From Asterella californica (taxonomy: Eukaryota; Streptophyta; Marchantiopsida; Marchantiales; Aytoniaceae), in NCBI GenBank assembly GCA_036924285.1, contig JAYKYS010000009.1, positions 23,540,001 to 23,604,000 of the forward strand: a stretch of DNA of 64,000 nucleotides, given 5' to 3'. Positions 1 through 13,049 of this stretch are shown here, piece after piece. How positions within the stretch are numbered: position 1 is the stretch's first letter; each line of letters opens with the position of its first letter. Made by a program: the position numbers and the translations under genes. The notes below the pieces were generated by a model that did no database searches, had not been told where the DNA came from, and worked only from the letters and a program-made list of their open reading frames with translations.

Positions 1-205
1 TAATCCTTACGAGCCGTGAATCTTACGAGCTGTTTACCTTCACGAGCTTTAATTCTCACGAGCCGTTCATCTTACGAGCTGTTAATTCTTACGAGCCGTT
101 AATCTTACGAGCCGTTAATCTTACGAGCTTTACTACCTTGTTTACCTTACGAGCCGTTAATCTTACGAGCTTTACTACCTTGTTTACCTTACGACCTGTT
201 GTCCG
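1..205. repeat. Short-unit tandem repeat
   Basis: Degenerate tandem copies of a roughly 16-17 bp unit with core CTTACGAGCCGTTAAT run from the window edge to about position 205. The last part shows a higher-order repeat of about 42 bp, in which two CTTACGAGC units are followed by a TTTACTACCTTGTTTAC spacer, seen twice. The array is cut by the window start, so its full length is unknown. No coding potential is seen. Confidence 0.85.
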
Positions 206-2069
206 TCGCTAATCCCCCTCGCGCGAGAACACTGAACTGGCTGGAAAACCCGGCCCGCGCATTCACCAATTCTAATAAGTTTGCATGGCAATCGACGCAG
301 GATCGACCGATGTTAGATCCATGTAGCAGGACGTGAGTACATTCTATCGTCATAACGTTTATTACATCGTCAAAACGTTTATTACATCGATAAGGGTGAA
401 ACTGCTCTGTTCGAGACGGCTGCCTGGTGCGGTGACAACGGTTTTTTAAAGTACAAAAACCTAGATTCGTGCACCCGTCTAAACAGCCTCGGGCCAAAAC
501 TGATTATTGCGCTAATCTCGGATTACCGGCTTCGTTAATGTGGGTGCGGTTACGGCCAAAGTCCAACAGAAAGCAGACGTCGGCGAATTACGGCATCACA
601 CTTATAAGTCGTCCCCCGTCCGACGGAGAATCAGTGCCTGCAAAAGCATCTGATCATGCTGCTGCACACGGGCACTCTGCTGCGGAGCATTCGCCACAGT
701 CAATCTCCGACCACTCTCTGTTATCAGGCAAGCAGTTGCAAACATTGTCATCGCTATGGTACGGGACACGAGCGTTCTTGGCCAGCAGTTCACCATTGCC
801 AACGCTTTCTCCTCACCTTTCTTCCTCCAATATTGCAAGACTTGATCCTGTCCCAGATACAGGTACGCTTACTCTGTGTCGAGTACTAAGCAATTTTCAT
901 CTAACTCATCGAAATAAAGGTAAATTCCCTTGACAATCAGATCAATAAGAACAAGTCGTTACGCATGCAATGCCATTGCAAGGGATATGCGTTCGGAACA
1001 CCTCACGAATGCCGTCTAACCATCGATCTAGAGGATGAGTTTTACATCTCTCCTATGATATGATTGAGGATTTTCAAGAGCCTTTGTACCAGTGCGCATT
1101 TGTCTACTACCAAAGACTACTACGTTTTTCTGTACACCTTGGCCGATCAATTCTTTACATTGTTTCCTTGCGCACTACATGTTACAATCTTCTCATATCA
1201 AATAGTAGAAATGAATTTTTTGTTAAAGATTTGGTTATGTTTTTGCATTTATTGAGTACTATATTTTCGTATTTTAAAAAACTGAGATATTAATACTGCA
1301 GCACTCTGACATGTTACTTTATTTTGTTTATTAATAGTGACCTCCCATAGATACTGTCGCATGCCCCTCAACAGACTCTTTGACTTCATCAGCAACTCCT
1401 CTCATGTACCCAACAGGAGGATTAGCCAGTAGATGAGTAGGAAAAACAGAAGGTAGTATATACATGTGAAACTATTATATAGAATGATAAGACAATATGT
1501 AGTAATCATGTTTTGAAGTACTAATTCTTATGATCAAAATATAAAATGCATTAAACCACACACTAACAGAATATAAAAGTATAAACAATTATCAATGAAT
1601 TCAAAAGGAATACACTTGTAATCTCCTAAATTCTTCAATACATATTTCAAACAAACAAATGTTACTTAACGATATCCATTTACTTCTACATATGTACATT
1701 ATATCTGACATCTAATGTATAACTATTTATATATTTAATACTCTTTAATACAAAATAAACAAATGAATGATTTTATTATATTGCAATCAAGTTACTCATT
1801 AAATAATGAGTCACTTAGTCTAAAATCATTTAATGTTAATATATAATATATTGTTAATGAAGTATCTTTTATTTCATTATATTATATTTATCGTGTTTGT
1901 AACCTTACACACAAGTTTAAACTCTCATATCCCCGAGGATATGAGAGTATTCTGGTGTATGGTGTGTCTCTTGTGATAGTTAGATATTTCAATGTTCAAT
2001 TGTATACGTGATTTTTATTGAGATAATTGTTTCCCACCTCTATTTTTTTCATTGTTTACAATTGTTCAT
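206..2069. other. AT-rich intergenic DNA, no gene seen
   Basis: The first 800 bases are of mixed composition and the rest is strongly AT-rich. Open frames here are short, overlap on both strands and match no family I recognise. No tRNA, rRNA or transposon protein is visible. Confidence 0.6.
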
Positions 2070-2425
2070 CCAGCATGCATATTCACTTCATCCATCTTTC
2101 GATAGAAGAGATAAATATTCATACGATTAATTTAATAATCTTTCCGTCCCGCATGTTAGGTATTAAATTAAGCTCACATTGAATTAATGCATTAATGACT
2201 ACAACTTCTCGGAGTTATATCTTTTGGAGCGCGACATCCAATCATGACTTATGGTTTATCTCATGCTCTCCTTGTGTTTCTAGGCATGGACTAACAGATA
2301 ATATTTATAAAATATTTTAATTATTTACATCTACTTGATATATATATTTTGTTTAATACTTATATATTTACTGGATAACAATAAGCGAGCAAAAGTTCCT
2401 AGAAGTTCATTGAACATACATATTG
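2070..2425. repeat. Diverged direct repeat, copy 1
   Basis: This stretch recurs in the same order and orientation at about 3530-3865. Shared landmarks are a TACAACTTCTC segment, a CATGACTTATGGTTTATC segment, a TATAAAATATTT segment and a final CAATAAGCGA-CAAAAG segment. The copies differ by many substitutions and small indels. It is probably an old non-coding transposable-element fragment or segmental duplication. Confidence 0.75.
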
Positions 2426-3529
2426 GTGTTGTAAATGTTGGTTCTATTATTTTTGGATGCCTCATGTTTGTTTCTCTAGACGATATATTATATATATATT
2501 ATATTATATTTACATTTATTATTATTTACCTAGATAGCTTACTTTCATACTCTTGGGTTTTCACTCTATATTACAGTTATAACTGCTCTCTAGCTCATAT
2601 TGTTAGTCATCGCATTTTGTACTTGTCTTATGTCATGCACCTACCTGAGGTACTATTTTGGAAATGTAATTTCTCTATACATTTCTCCTTGCCCCGACTT
2701 TTGTTAATGTAAATATACATTCGCTAACTTCTCAAACATAGTTAGCATACGTGTTACACCTTGTTACTCGCTTTGTACTTGCATGGATTCAAAACCATTT
2801 GCATATTCTTTGGATATTCACTTCTTCCAAATTAAGAAGAGAGAAATATAGAGAGAGCTTTAATTTCCTAACTCTTCCTTTTAGAAGAGTTAGTCTAGAA
2901 AGTAAAGCTTGTAGCATGAAAATACTTTACTTGTGGGAGTGACATCTCTTTATACCAAAGAAGGTTTTTGTTGATGTGACTCACTTATAAGTTTAATTGA
3001 AAGTGCAATGAAGGTGGCTAGATGATATCTAAATTCGGAGATCTAACTTTTCTATCAAATTATAATGAAGTGAACTTTGATATAAGTCATAATTTGCTTT
3101 TTTTAGTGACTGTGCGCTTTATGTTTTTCCCACACACTGCATTTTCACTCACTTTTTCTAAAGATTATTGTAAGCGAATCGCCAATGATTATTTTTTGCT
3201 TGTTTAAACGTTTGTCTTTTTCTTCCATTTTCTTGTTTATGCACTTTGGATGCATTTGGAGTTATTGGAGTGTGCAGGGAAGTTCCTTGTGTACCAAAAA
3301 TATATGTATATACTACCATGTCATTCACTATGTTCACTTTTTCCATTACACCAAACGCATAGTCCCACAATTCCATTGCTTAGCATCTTTATATTGTTAT
3401 GCATTTGCAATAGTTGAGTATTGATATGAGAGGAACCGAGAATATGATAAAATATATAAATAGTTTGTCGTACTCTATTTGCACTTTACATGTATTTCCA
3501 GTGTTTATTTCTCATTCAACTCAATCGAT
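2426..3529. other. AT-rich spacer between direct repeats
   Basis: AT-rich DNA with TATATATTATATT-type simple sequence near 2490-2530. Several short open frames exist but have the composition of the surrounding DNA and no recognisable domain. I see no supported gene. Confidence 0.55.
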
Positions 3530-3865
3530 ACCACATGGATATTCTCTTCTTCTATCTTTCAATGCAAGAGGCAAATATATATGTAAGAAGAGTTAGATAG
3601 TAAATCAAATTCACATTCACTTAATGTATTAATAACTACAACTTCTCTGACTTGTACTTTTTGAAGCGTGGCACCCTACTCATGACTTATGGTTTATCTT
3701 TTTGCTCTCCTTGTACTTCCGTGCATGGGCTAATATTATTTATAAAATATTTAATTATTTATATTTAACTGATATATATAAAAATAAATAAATAAATATA
3801 CTTCCCCGATAACAATAAGCGAACAAAAGCTCCCTGAAGTTCATCCAGCATACATGTTCGCGTAT
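3530..3865. repeat. Diverged direct repeat, copy 2
   Basis: Second copy of the unit at 2070-2425, in the same orientation, with the same ordered landmarks. A smaller repeated piece also links about 3325-3400 to about 3880-3950, both containing TATGTTCACTTT followed by CAATTCCA, so the neighbourhood has been duplicated more than once. Confidence 0.72.
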
Positions 3866-4866
3866 GACTCAATATATAATATGTTCACTTTCTCTGCTTT
3901 ACGATATGAATAGCCTCGCAATTCCACTCCGCAGCACCTTGTTTACAAAAGCGTAAAATCGCAAAACTTTTATTTATCCTGTCTTTATTCGTTTGATAAC
4001 GATAGAGAAATGAACATTTAGTACCATCAAGATTATACTTAGTTCGGACTGCCTTTAGCAGTTATTGGGCGAGCCTCGGTGTACAGATGGTCGTAAAGTT
4101 CAATTTCTGGAGGGAAGCCGCAATACAAGCTGACGCATAGAAGAGTGTCGAAGTCGATGAAAGGGTCGCAAGTACATGCGAAGTTGCGAGGAGATTTTAC
4201 GAGGCAAACCTGAGGCTGAGGGTCTTGAGTCGTGACTGACTGACTGATTTGACCGTTTGTTTCAGAGGTTGTTTCTGTAGGTATTTTGTGACTTGCCAGT
4301 TCCGCCGTAGGGTTCCAGTAATAGCGCAGGGAACCAGAACATCCGAGCGATCAAAATCTACGTTTATTGCGGTCAATATTTTTGTGACCGTGGTCGACTG
4401 TCGCTAGGGGGCGTGGATTATTTCACTCGGTTAGTGTTTCTTGTAGTCTAAATGGAAGTTAGTGGAATCACTCGGGAGACAAGGACTAGTTTTGAGGACC
4501 AGGTGGTGGGTTTGCAGTTTTCCGCAAGAACTTTGTGAGGCAAAGATTCGATGAACCATCTGAATCCACGAGCCTCTCTTGTCATCCCTGCCAAGGTTGA
4601 GATTGTTGTAACGCTGGTAGAGTGATCTCTCCTCTCCATGGCCAAGGTTACTGCACGGACTTGTGGCACCCAAATGGCCCTGCTCTCGCCAAACTTAATA
4701 CGTTTCACAAGCTAGTTATAAATATTGTCCAGAACTGTTGCTGGAAATTCTTGGTGTTCGTGATCGACTATAGATTTTCTGCTTTGAGTTGCTGAGAAAG
4801 CAAGTTCGGACCTCAGTGGAGTGACTGAACACCCGGCCCGACCTTGGAGCTTCCGTAATGTCTGCC
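3866..4866 (+). other. Presumed UBA2 upstream region
   Basis: No coding exon is recognisable here. It lies directly 5' of the UBA2 start codon, so it should hold the UBA2 promoter and 5' leader. I see no convincing TATA box or transcript start and do not place one. Short open frames on the - strand overlap each other and look like chance. Confidence 0.4.
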
Positions 4867-7800
4867 ATGGCAGACACGGAAGTTATCGAGGTGAGCTTCT
4901 TACATTCTTGCACGGAGCTCCGACGATGATTGGTTTTCATGGTTCCTTTTAAAGTATAAGTAGCTCAGTGGAGTGGAAGGGTTACACCTTGGTCCTTGTA
5001 ATCAAAAAAATTCCGGTTAGAAGGTTTTCCCGGTGTAGACTCTTACAAAACCGCATGATCATGTTGCAGTTCGCTGAATTATGTTTTTTAACGTCCATGT
5101 CTTTTGGAACAGAACTCCAAGGTGCTCATGGTTGGGGCCGGCGGTATTGGGTGTGAACTTCTTAAGACTCTCGTTTTGACGGGCTTCAAGCATATACACG
5201 TCGTAAGTTTTCCTGCCGGAGCAAGACGGCCTGCCTGTTGACATATGGGTTCTTGTTCACACTGAACCCTGGACGTAATCCAGAGGCAAAACAAGACTCT
5301 CAAGTCTTAGCAAATAAATATTCTCACGTGTTGAACTTGTAGAGTTTCACCATAGGCGTTCCCTTTGTTCCGAAATGGAACAGTGAGTGAAAGTTTTATG
5401 AGCAGTACTGATAAGGAACGAGCTATCTAGTATTCTGAAGGAGCTGTCTATGCAGCTTCGAGTAAGTTTTAGTCATCTTAGAGCATTGCATGTTTCTGTC
5501 TTTGTACCTTGTTGTGCTGCTATCCAGATAGAGCGAAATATAGCTTGTTGCGCCATGCTGAACTCCCCGTTTGAGTCCCATAGGAGGACCCTCTGAGGTG
5601 AAAAAGTTTTATAGATAGAAACAAGTTGTGGAAGCATTACGCTTTAGCAGACGTACCGACTTTCGTTCTTTCTCCTCTTTGCTTGCCCCAGTGTGCAGTC
5701 CATCCTTCGTATAGTCTTCCATCTTCCCTTCCATTTTTCGTTCCATATAGTACCACCAATGAGTTTCTTCTGCTTTCAGTTCTCATACATCCTGTTCCGG
5801 TGTCCTATCAGCATTCTGCGTTTTACCTTTTGATTTACGAAGTTCGAGTTCGTTCGTCTATCTTGAAGGTTTTGAGTTACGTGCTGTTTTTCTTCACCGC
5901 TGGAGAGTTGCACTTGTACTTCTACTATGTTTTGATGTTCACTCGATAGCTTTGCATAGCACGGTACTTACCTGCTAATGGAGCCAATCCTTTCTTTCAG
6001 ATTGATATGGATACGATCGAAGTAAGCAACTTAAACAGGCAATTCCTGTTCCGAAAGCGTCACGTCGGTCAGTCAAAAGCTCAAGTAAGTACTCAAGAGC
6101 AGTCTCACCGAGGCTCACAGTTGTTATTGTTTATTACGTTCTCTAGACGCAGCTGAGTGTTAACTGGCGTATGTCCGCAGTTGGACTCTGGATGTTGTAC
6201 AAACGTAGTGTCTTTGTCGTTGATCGCGTCAAGGCGGAAGGGGTCATTTGGCTCGCATGATTCCATCCGGAGGAAGGTTAAGCTGTTTAGTAATCGCAGG
6301 TGGCGAGGGAGGCGGTGCTGAGGTTTCGACCCGATGTGGACATTGTCGCACATCATGCGAATGTAAAGAGCCCTCAGTTTAATGTGGAATACTTCCAGCA
6401 GTTTAGCCTCGTGCTGAATGGACTGGATAACCTGGACGCAAGACGCCACGTGAATCGGCTTTGTCTGGCTGCTGACGTGCCTCTGGTTGAAAGTGGCACC
6501 ACTGGCTACCTAGGGCAGGTAGGTGTACGATCTTATGTAGGATGTTTTGCATCTCAGAATCGAGCGCATGCGAAAGGTCAGACGGTGCTTTTAAGCCATA
6601 TTATGGATGTAGAAGCCTTTAACTCTCATCTCATGAAAAGTGCGGTCCTGACTTTGCCTGTGCTCGTCATTGATCCACCATGGCATTCTAGCTAGGCTTT
6701 CATATCCGACTGATTTGTGTGCTTTCCATGTTATGCAGAGATTCTTTCTCCTGTCGTTCAGCTTCTTTACAAGCATTCGCTTGCTGTTGCCTCCATAATT
6801 CTACCCGTGATATGTGTTGCCTGGTATGTTGGATGATTGTAATGGGGAAGACAGGTTACAGTGCATATGAAGGGTAAAACCGAGTGCTATGAGTGCCAAC
6901 CGAAACCTGCACCGAAAACATACCCTGTTTGCACCATCACTAGCACACCTTCCAAGGTGTGCCCTACTTCCTGATACGTGCTACAGCCTGTTGTTGCATT
7001 TCTGCTGCAACATCATGCTGTGTTATGTACGAAGAGGTTCTTGAAGACTGCAGAAATTGCGAATCAGAAAGTCTCTGCTTGAGAGTAAATGCCTACATGC
7101 GTCGTATTGCTCTTGAATTTTACATGTTTGAGGGAAGTGTTTGGCCCATTTCTTTTATCTGACTATTGGTTTTATTTCAGCCAGTTCACTGCATCGTGTG
7201 GGCAAAAGATCTGCCCTTTCTGAAGCTATTTGGGGACAAGACTCTCTCCAACGATCTGGATGTCCGGTCCGGTGGAGCAGATGCATCTAACGAACAGGAA
7301 GAAGCAAGTTTTTTTGATGTACATGAAGGTGAAAGCAGCAAAACGTATGCTGCTCGAGTGTTTGATCGTCTGTTTGGGGAAAATATAGAGACAGCCCTTA
7401 AGAATGAGGATGCCTGGAAGGAGAGAAGAAAGCCTACCCCTCTCTACCTCGCCGATATACTGGCGTCAGATGAAAAGCATGAAGAAAATGGAGCTGAACA
7501 TGGATCAGAAAATGGATCAGCACTCGAGGATAAGCCTAAGGATGAAGGGAGTGTCTTGTCGGCGATGTCTCGGGTTGGATTGAAGAACCCTCAAAAGATC
7601 TGGACGGTCAGAGACAATGGGAGAGTGTTTCTGGAATCTGTGCGTCTCTTTCTGGACAAGAGAAAGGAGGTGGGAGCTCTACGCTGTTGATCGTATTTCT
7701 TCTATCACCATATATCACGTGCTCATAATAAAGCGCAATAAACTCGTCTGGTGTGAGGAAATGGGGGTTGGAGGGTTATGATCAGTTTCTTTTGCCTGCT

Positions 7801-10800
7801 TTCTGCTTGTAGTATATTTTACTTGCAGCCTTCTCCCTTTAAGGCATAGCATAACTACTGTTATAAAGTTCCTTTTGAGTGGATGTCTTATCCCGCAGTA
7901 GAATCAGACTTTTGCCGAAAGCGCGTGGAAATGAAATCCCCACCCAGAATGCACATAGAGAATGTCATTCCTTTCGTTGTTCAAATGGATACACCATTTG
8001 CAGAGGGTCCATAGTTGCATAATTGGGAGCCGAAAATTGACTTGCCTTATGATTGGGACTGATTGGATCGGAGTGACTCGCAGGAAATTGGGCGGCTAAC
8101 GTTTGACAAGGACGACCAGCTGGCTGTTGAGTTTGTTACAGCAGCTGCCAACTTGAGGGCACATTCGTTTGGGATTCCAATGCAAACAATGTTCGATGTT
8201 AAGGGAATTGCGGGAAACATAATACACGCAATAGCTACAACCAATGCCATTATCGCGGGATTGATTGTGCTGGAGGCTCTAAAACTCTTAGAAAAGAACT
8301 TGGAAGCTTGTCGGTAAGTGAGTGTGCATATGGACGTTCTGTCTCGGAGAAGTATTACAGCTGGGTTCATGCCTGAGGAGTCTTTATCGTTTGCTTTTTC
8401 TCGGGTAATTTCTTGGTTAAAAGTTTGAAACGAGGATACCATCTTCGTTTGATCCAGGATGACTTACAGTCTTGAACACCCAACGAGGAAATTGCTGCTG
8501 ATGCCTTGCGAGATGGATCCTCCAAATCCGAAGTGCTATGTCTGTTCTCAGGTAATTGCGTGTATTTCGGGGTTTACTTGTTTCATTCGTTATTACTTTT
8601 TGACTTTTGTAGTTTTTGGCCGATTTCCGTAGAAAATAGTATTCAGGTGTGGAATTAAATTTCGGTAGCCTTGTGCGTTTCCTGCAGACACCACTTGTTT
8701 TGGAGGTCAACACAAGGACGATTACGTTAAGAGATGTTGTCGAACGAATTGCAAGGAAAAAACTTGGTGCAAGTTTTCCTACCATAATGCAAGGTTACAA
8801 TGTGCTTTGCGAAACTGGAGACGACATAGACAAACATTCTGCTGCAATCTATGAGGCGAAGTTAGATATGGTTGGTTATTTCTTAACCTGTTCTCGTAAG
8901 GACAAGAAGAATCTCATGGAGCTGAATTCCCATCATGCATGTCCGACTCTCGTATATTTTAGTTGGGGACGATTATATTTGTTATACTCGCACGTTCGTT
9001 TCCAAAGTAACGCCTCATAAGGCATTTATAATGTCAGTGAACGACTAAACAGGACCCCCACATATGACGATGTTTACGCTTTGCTTGACTTCACACTCGG
9101 CTTCTGCATACCATTACCTTACTCCGTTTTCTAGTTAAAGTCTAGTCTTTAGTCAGCACTTCGACCTCCCTAATGCTATCGTTCTGTTTCCTCGGATGAT
9201 CCTCTGTTCCTGCTACTTCGATTCAGCTTTCATTCAGCCGTTTCTGTAGGTACCCATTTTCAGTTGCCATGTTGGATCTTTATTAACATTTCAGCTGTTT
9301 AACTTCATAGGCTATGTTGGATCCTTACACTTATATATACCCTTTTGCAATTCCCCGGACAAGCTCACTTATCTACCACCACAAGGAACGGGAGTTTGTC
9401 CTGAGATGTCGGGGAACTGAATACAAAATCCTGGACCGATGAGGCCCTCCTGAGTCGGGGAAGTCCTCAATTTCGGTTGATCACTTTTCCTACTCATCGA
9501 CAGCCTAACCTCTCTGCTTTGTGCTGATGAAATCAGAGATTAGCTTGAGGTGCATGCAGTGGGAAGTGTTTTTACTTGCATTTCTGGGTGTATCGGTGAT
9601 TGTAGGGGTTTGAGTGTTTCACCTTCTCATTACCTAATCTGCGTCTGTGACCTTGTTCGGGGAATTTCCTCTAACTTGCTTGTTTGATTATATCCGGGTG
9701 CTACTGACTGCTTCTGTAAACGATACATACTTCTCATCCTTCTAGTCCTCGCCATTCCCTTGATACTCGCTCTTGATGCTCACTGTGTTCTGTTCTGCAT
9801 TAGAATCGTCATACACCTAGACCTGTCTGCAGTACATACTGCACATGCCATCTTTTCTGCACTTTCTTGCCTGGGGGAAATCATCTCTGGAATGTGCTTT
9901 GTCCTATACATTCCCATCTGTCCCATCGGTCCGACGTTTGGTTTTAAACATTGGCTAACTGTTCAATTCAATTAGCGCACATTCGGCTCCTAATTGATTC
10001 TCACTGTGTACTTGGCTGGGCTAATTGCGTGATACCCCTATACTAGAGAGTGGTACTTGAGCATATCTGCCATTCTCGATGAATGAAGATAACTGCTCAG
10101 TTCAAGTTATTGTACATCTACGCCCCTCGTTATTACTTACCTGGGTTCAAAACTATGTTGGGGTGACCTAAGTGTGTGGGCGAAGTTACTGTTTCTCCGG
10201 GAACAGCTTCTACCATGTACCAAGATATACTCATGGACCGATATATATATCTGATGAACACTCTACAAAGATGCGTGCGCTTTAACGTTTATGCATGTCT
10301 TAGCATTATTCTTGTAACTGTCGTAGTTTAAACTTCTCATAACGTTTGTTTGCTTGGTCCTTACCTCCACTAACGCCTTTGTCTGGTCAAGACAAACCAG
10401 ATATCTGCTTGGGGATTCTTCCCAAGCAAGGGCATTCGCCCAACGTGGAACTTAGAACTTGTGGGATTGTGGGATTGTGGCAGAATCTTGATTCTCTCAC
10501 ACCAGTCCCGATTGTCAATGGTGTCGAAATAACGATTGAGGATCTTCAACAGGAATTCTCGTGTAGAGTTCATGTGAAACACAGGTATGTCTCATCAACT
10601 TCTCTTGTCGAATTAGAAATTGAACTTCAGGCATAACTTTTGACATTGGACTGTACAGAGAATAAGTTCTCTCAAGATGTATGCTCAGTTGTTAGTCGCT
10701 CTTGATCTCAGGGAGGACTTTAGTGAAGAGGAGGAGGATCAAATGCGCCTGGGAGGGCTAGACTTACTAACGCCCTCAGCTACAGAGGTTGCCACGAAAA

Positions 10801-10949
10801 AAGACGTGGCCCCTAAAGCGTCTGTTGCTGTCGATCACGTTTCCGACGATGAGGACACCGTAATGATAGATGTAGTGAGCACCCTAGCTGCGAAGAGAAA
10901 GTTGGAGGAGGAAGGACAAGGACCACTTCAAAAGAGGTTGAAAACATGA
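4867..10949 (+). CDS. UBA2: SUMO-activating enzyme E1 subunit 2 (UBA2/SAE2), 11 exons
   Basis: Catalytic half of the nuclear SUMO E1, which adenylates SUMO, holds it as a thioester and passes it to UBC9. Exons by eye: 4867-4890, 5113-5202, 6001-6084, 6300-6518, 6855-6956, 7181-7669, 8084-8313, 8458-8551, 8688-8870, 10484-10584, 10712-10949. All introns are GT-AG, the phases join, and the total is 1854 nt or 617 residues, against about 625 in Arabidopsis SAE2. Visible motifs: nucleotide-binding GAGGIG at residues 16-21; zinc pairs C150/C153 and C439/C442; catalytic Cys165 in PVCTI; ubiquitin-fold domain about 445-540; an acidic tail with a SIM-like VMIDVV and a basic KRLKT end. The ATG is chosen because its 8-codon exon joins in phase to the conserved core. 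The donor after exon 6 (GTGGGA) and the exon 9/10 junction are the least certain. No frame break is seen, so the gene is probably functional. Confidence 0.95.
8871..10483 (+). other. Large UBA2 intron 9
   Basis: This 1613-base intron is far longer than the other nine (127-798 bases). It separates two parts of the ubiquitin-fold domain. I see no recognisable transposon protein, LTR or RNA gene inside. The exon 9 donor at 8871 was chosen because it keeps phase 0 with the exon at 10484; an extra small exon inside cannot be excluded. Confidence 0.6.
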
Positions 10950-13049
10950 GTTTACAGGACAGTGATCCATCAAACATAGGATGTACGGAACCTTAGGTTG
11001 TAGACAGTTCAGCTTGCGGATTTACAGCGTCGATGTTTGGAATCTTCTGCAGGTCATGGGCACTCGTAGCTTGGTTGTCAGCGTTAGGATCCAATAGAGC
11101 TGGAGTCATGTTCCCCCGCGGATAGTTGAAGGATGTAGGTCATAAACGTCTTCAAGATGAATCGGGATTGGGCTCCTTTGGAAACTTCCGACCTCTATGT
11201 CGGAGAGTATGTGAGTACGAGCCCAGTAGTGGCGTTAGTTTTTTTGCGGTGGATGCTTCGACAGATTGGTTTAAAGGGGCATGAGATAACTGAACGTGGG
11301 TCTCTGCTGTAATGTTGGAAGTGAGATTTGTTATACAAATTTCAACACGGGGGTATGGATAATTCCACGACCGACTGGTGTTATCTGGCAGCCTTGAGTC
11401 CCATCACGTTTCAGCTGTTGTCCTGTACTGTACCTAGTGCTACGAAAGTGAAGGTGAGAACGTTGCCAGACGCTCTATTGAAATTCCCTTCCAGCTTGCA
11501 TGGTCAGAATGTGAAGGCGAGACTATTGATTATTCTTCCCGGCTAGGAGGCATCGTTTGTCTGGAAACGTTGATCACCCTGTAACCAACCGGAGCCTGAC
11601 CACTAGAGGAACAACCTTTTCCGTTGCTGCCAGTAGTAGGTTTTCGTGACTCGAATATATGGTGCATTGGGCTCAGCAGGTGGGGATACAAGGGATCATA
11701 ACATAGGGACGTGACGTCACAACTAGCGATGTCTTGATGAAAAGGAACTATTTTCTCTGACAAGTTTCACTTTGATATGATCACACCAGGTGTAGCCCGC
11801 TGGCGATAACAGGTCCACGATTATCTTGGACATGCAACCAGATGGACGGACTGTCGTTGTACACACGTTGACATGCACACATTTAAGAAGGGTGAACAAT
11901 TCTCGACATTTCATCGAGAGTTGTTCCATTTGTTCTTGGTTGAGAATTTATCTCCAGAGTCAGAACCTCAGTATCTAGTATATGTGGTTACTCGTTTCGC
12001 AAGAGCATATGTCATCACTCTCTTTGAACTTGTAGGATTACAATTGCAGCAGGCCACAACCGCCTGGATGCATCACTCTCTTTAAACTCGCAGGATTACA
12101 AGTGCAGCAGGCCACAACCGCCTGGATGCATCAAAGATGCCAACAAATAGCGATATCAACTAACAGAGCAATCGTGCCTCTAACTTGAATGCTGGTGCCT
12201 AGTCCATCGGGCGGCAACTTCATTACGAGCGCCTTTAGGACTCTACAGAAATGGTAGTTCATTTGCGGAAATGACGGGGCCTAACCCCTCCTCTGCAAGG
12301 CGGCTGAGGAAATCAGGTCCTATGATTAATAGGTCCTATGGTAAACAGATGTTCTCTCGCGTGTTTGTGATGCGAAGTCCTGTCCAGCCTAAGGAGGAAG
12401 GGGAATAGCATCTGTAACAGTCAGGACAGAACGTCTAAACTTCGACTTGGAGCTCGGTTCTTATCTACTCTCAAGTCATGTGATGGAGTTACTGATCTTA
12501 AGACTCAGATTATTTTTCTGTGACCTTTCACGTATTAAAGCGACTCAAAGCTGTTGCTGCGACAGACGGGAATCCGTAAGCGCCGGAATGTCGGACATAG
12601 TGAAAGCACACGGAGTTCGCGACGAATCTCCCAGGTCCCGCATCTCTACGGTCCTGATGGGAGAGTTTTGCGTGAGGGAGTTTTGGTACCTTGGAATTGG
12701 CTTGATCATAACCCTCTTAACGTTTGGTTGTTTGATCATATCTCAACCTCCCATTGTCCGTCCTGCTGGTATCTCGTGCCATGTAGATCAAGCCATGTCA
12801 TTGTACATTGAAAGAATGTGAAAATGCATAGTCTGATGAAGAGTGTGTTCCACAAGTAGCGAGCAGGAAAAGATCGGATAGTGCCACATGACAAGAACAT
12901 GCATAGACAAGTTGGTCTGTTTTGTCTCATAATGTCGCGCGAATGTATTTATACAATTTTTGCACTCCAAACGCGATGTGAAGCTAAGGAGTAAGCAAGT
13001 GCAAATGATGATGAATGATAATCGAGGAGACTAGGGTGAAAAGTTATGC
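10950..13049. other. Intergenic region, no gene seen
   Basis: Between the UBA2 stop and retroelement copy A I see no conserved protein on either strand. Its first few hundred bases should contain the UBA2 3' untranslated region, but there is no clear AATAAA signal close to the stop. The only structured piece is the 58-bp tandem duplication at 12013-12128. Confidence 0.55.
12013..12128. repeat. 58-bp tandem duplication
   Basis: Two adjacent 58-base copies at 12013-12070 and 12071-12128 both begin CATCACTCTCTTT and end CCGCCTGGATG, with about four mismatches. A third copy starts (CATCA) and is lost. A simple local duplication. Confidence 0.9.

Noticed and set aside
2335..2712. 125-codon frame in AT-rich DNA
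   Set aside because: Low-complexity Ile/Tyr/Leu composition expected from AT-rich sequence; partly inside the direct repeat; no domain.
8047..8442. 131-codon frame on the - strand
   Set aside because: Antisense shadow of UBA2 exon 7.
12447..12821. Possible membrane-protein frame
   Set aside because: A short hydrophobic run only; overlapping frames on both strands are of similar length and no family matches.
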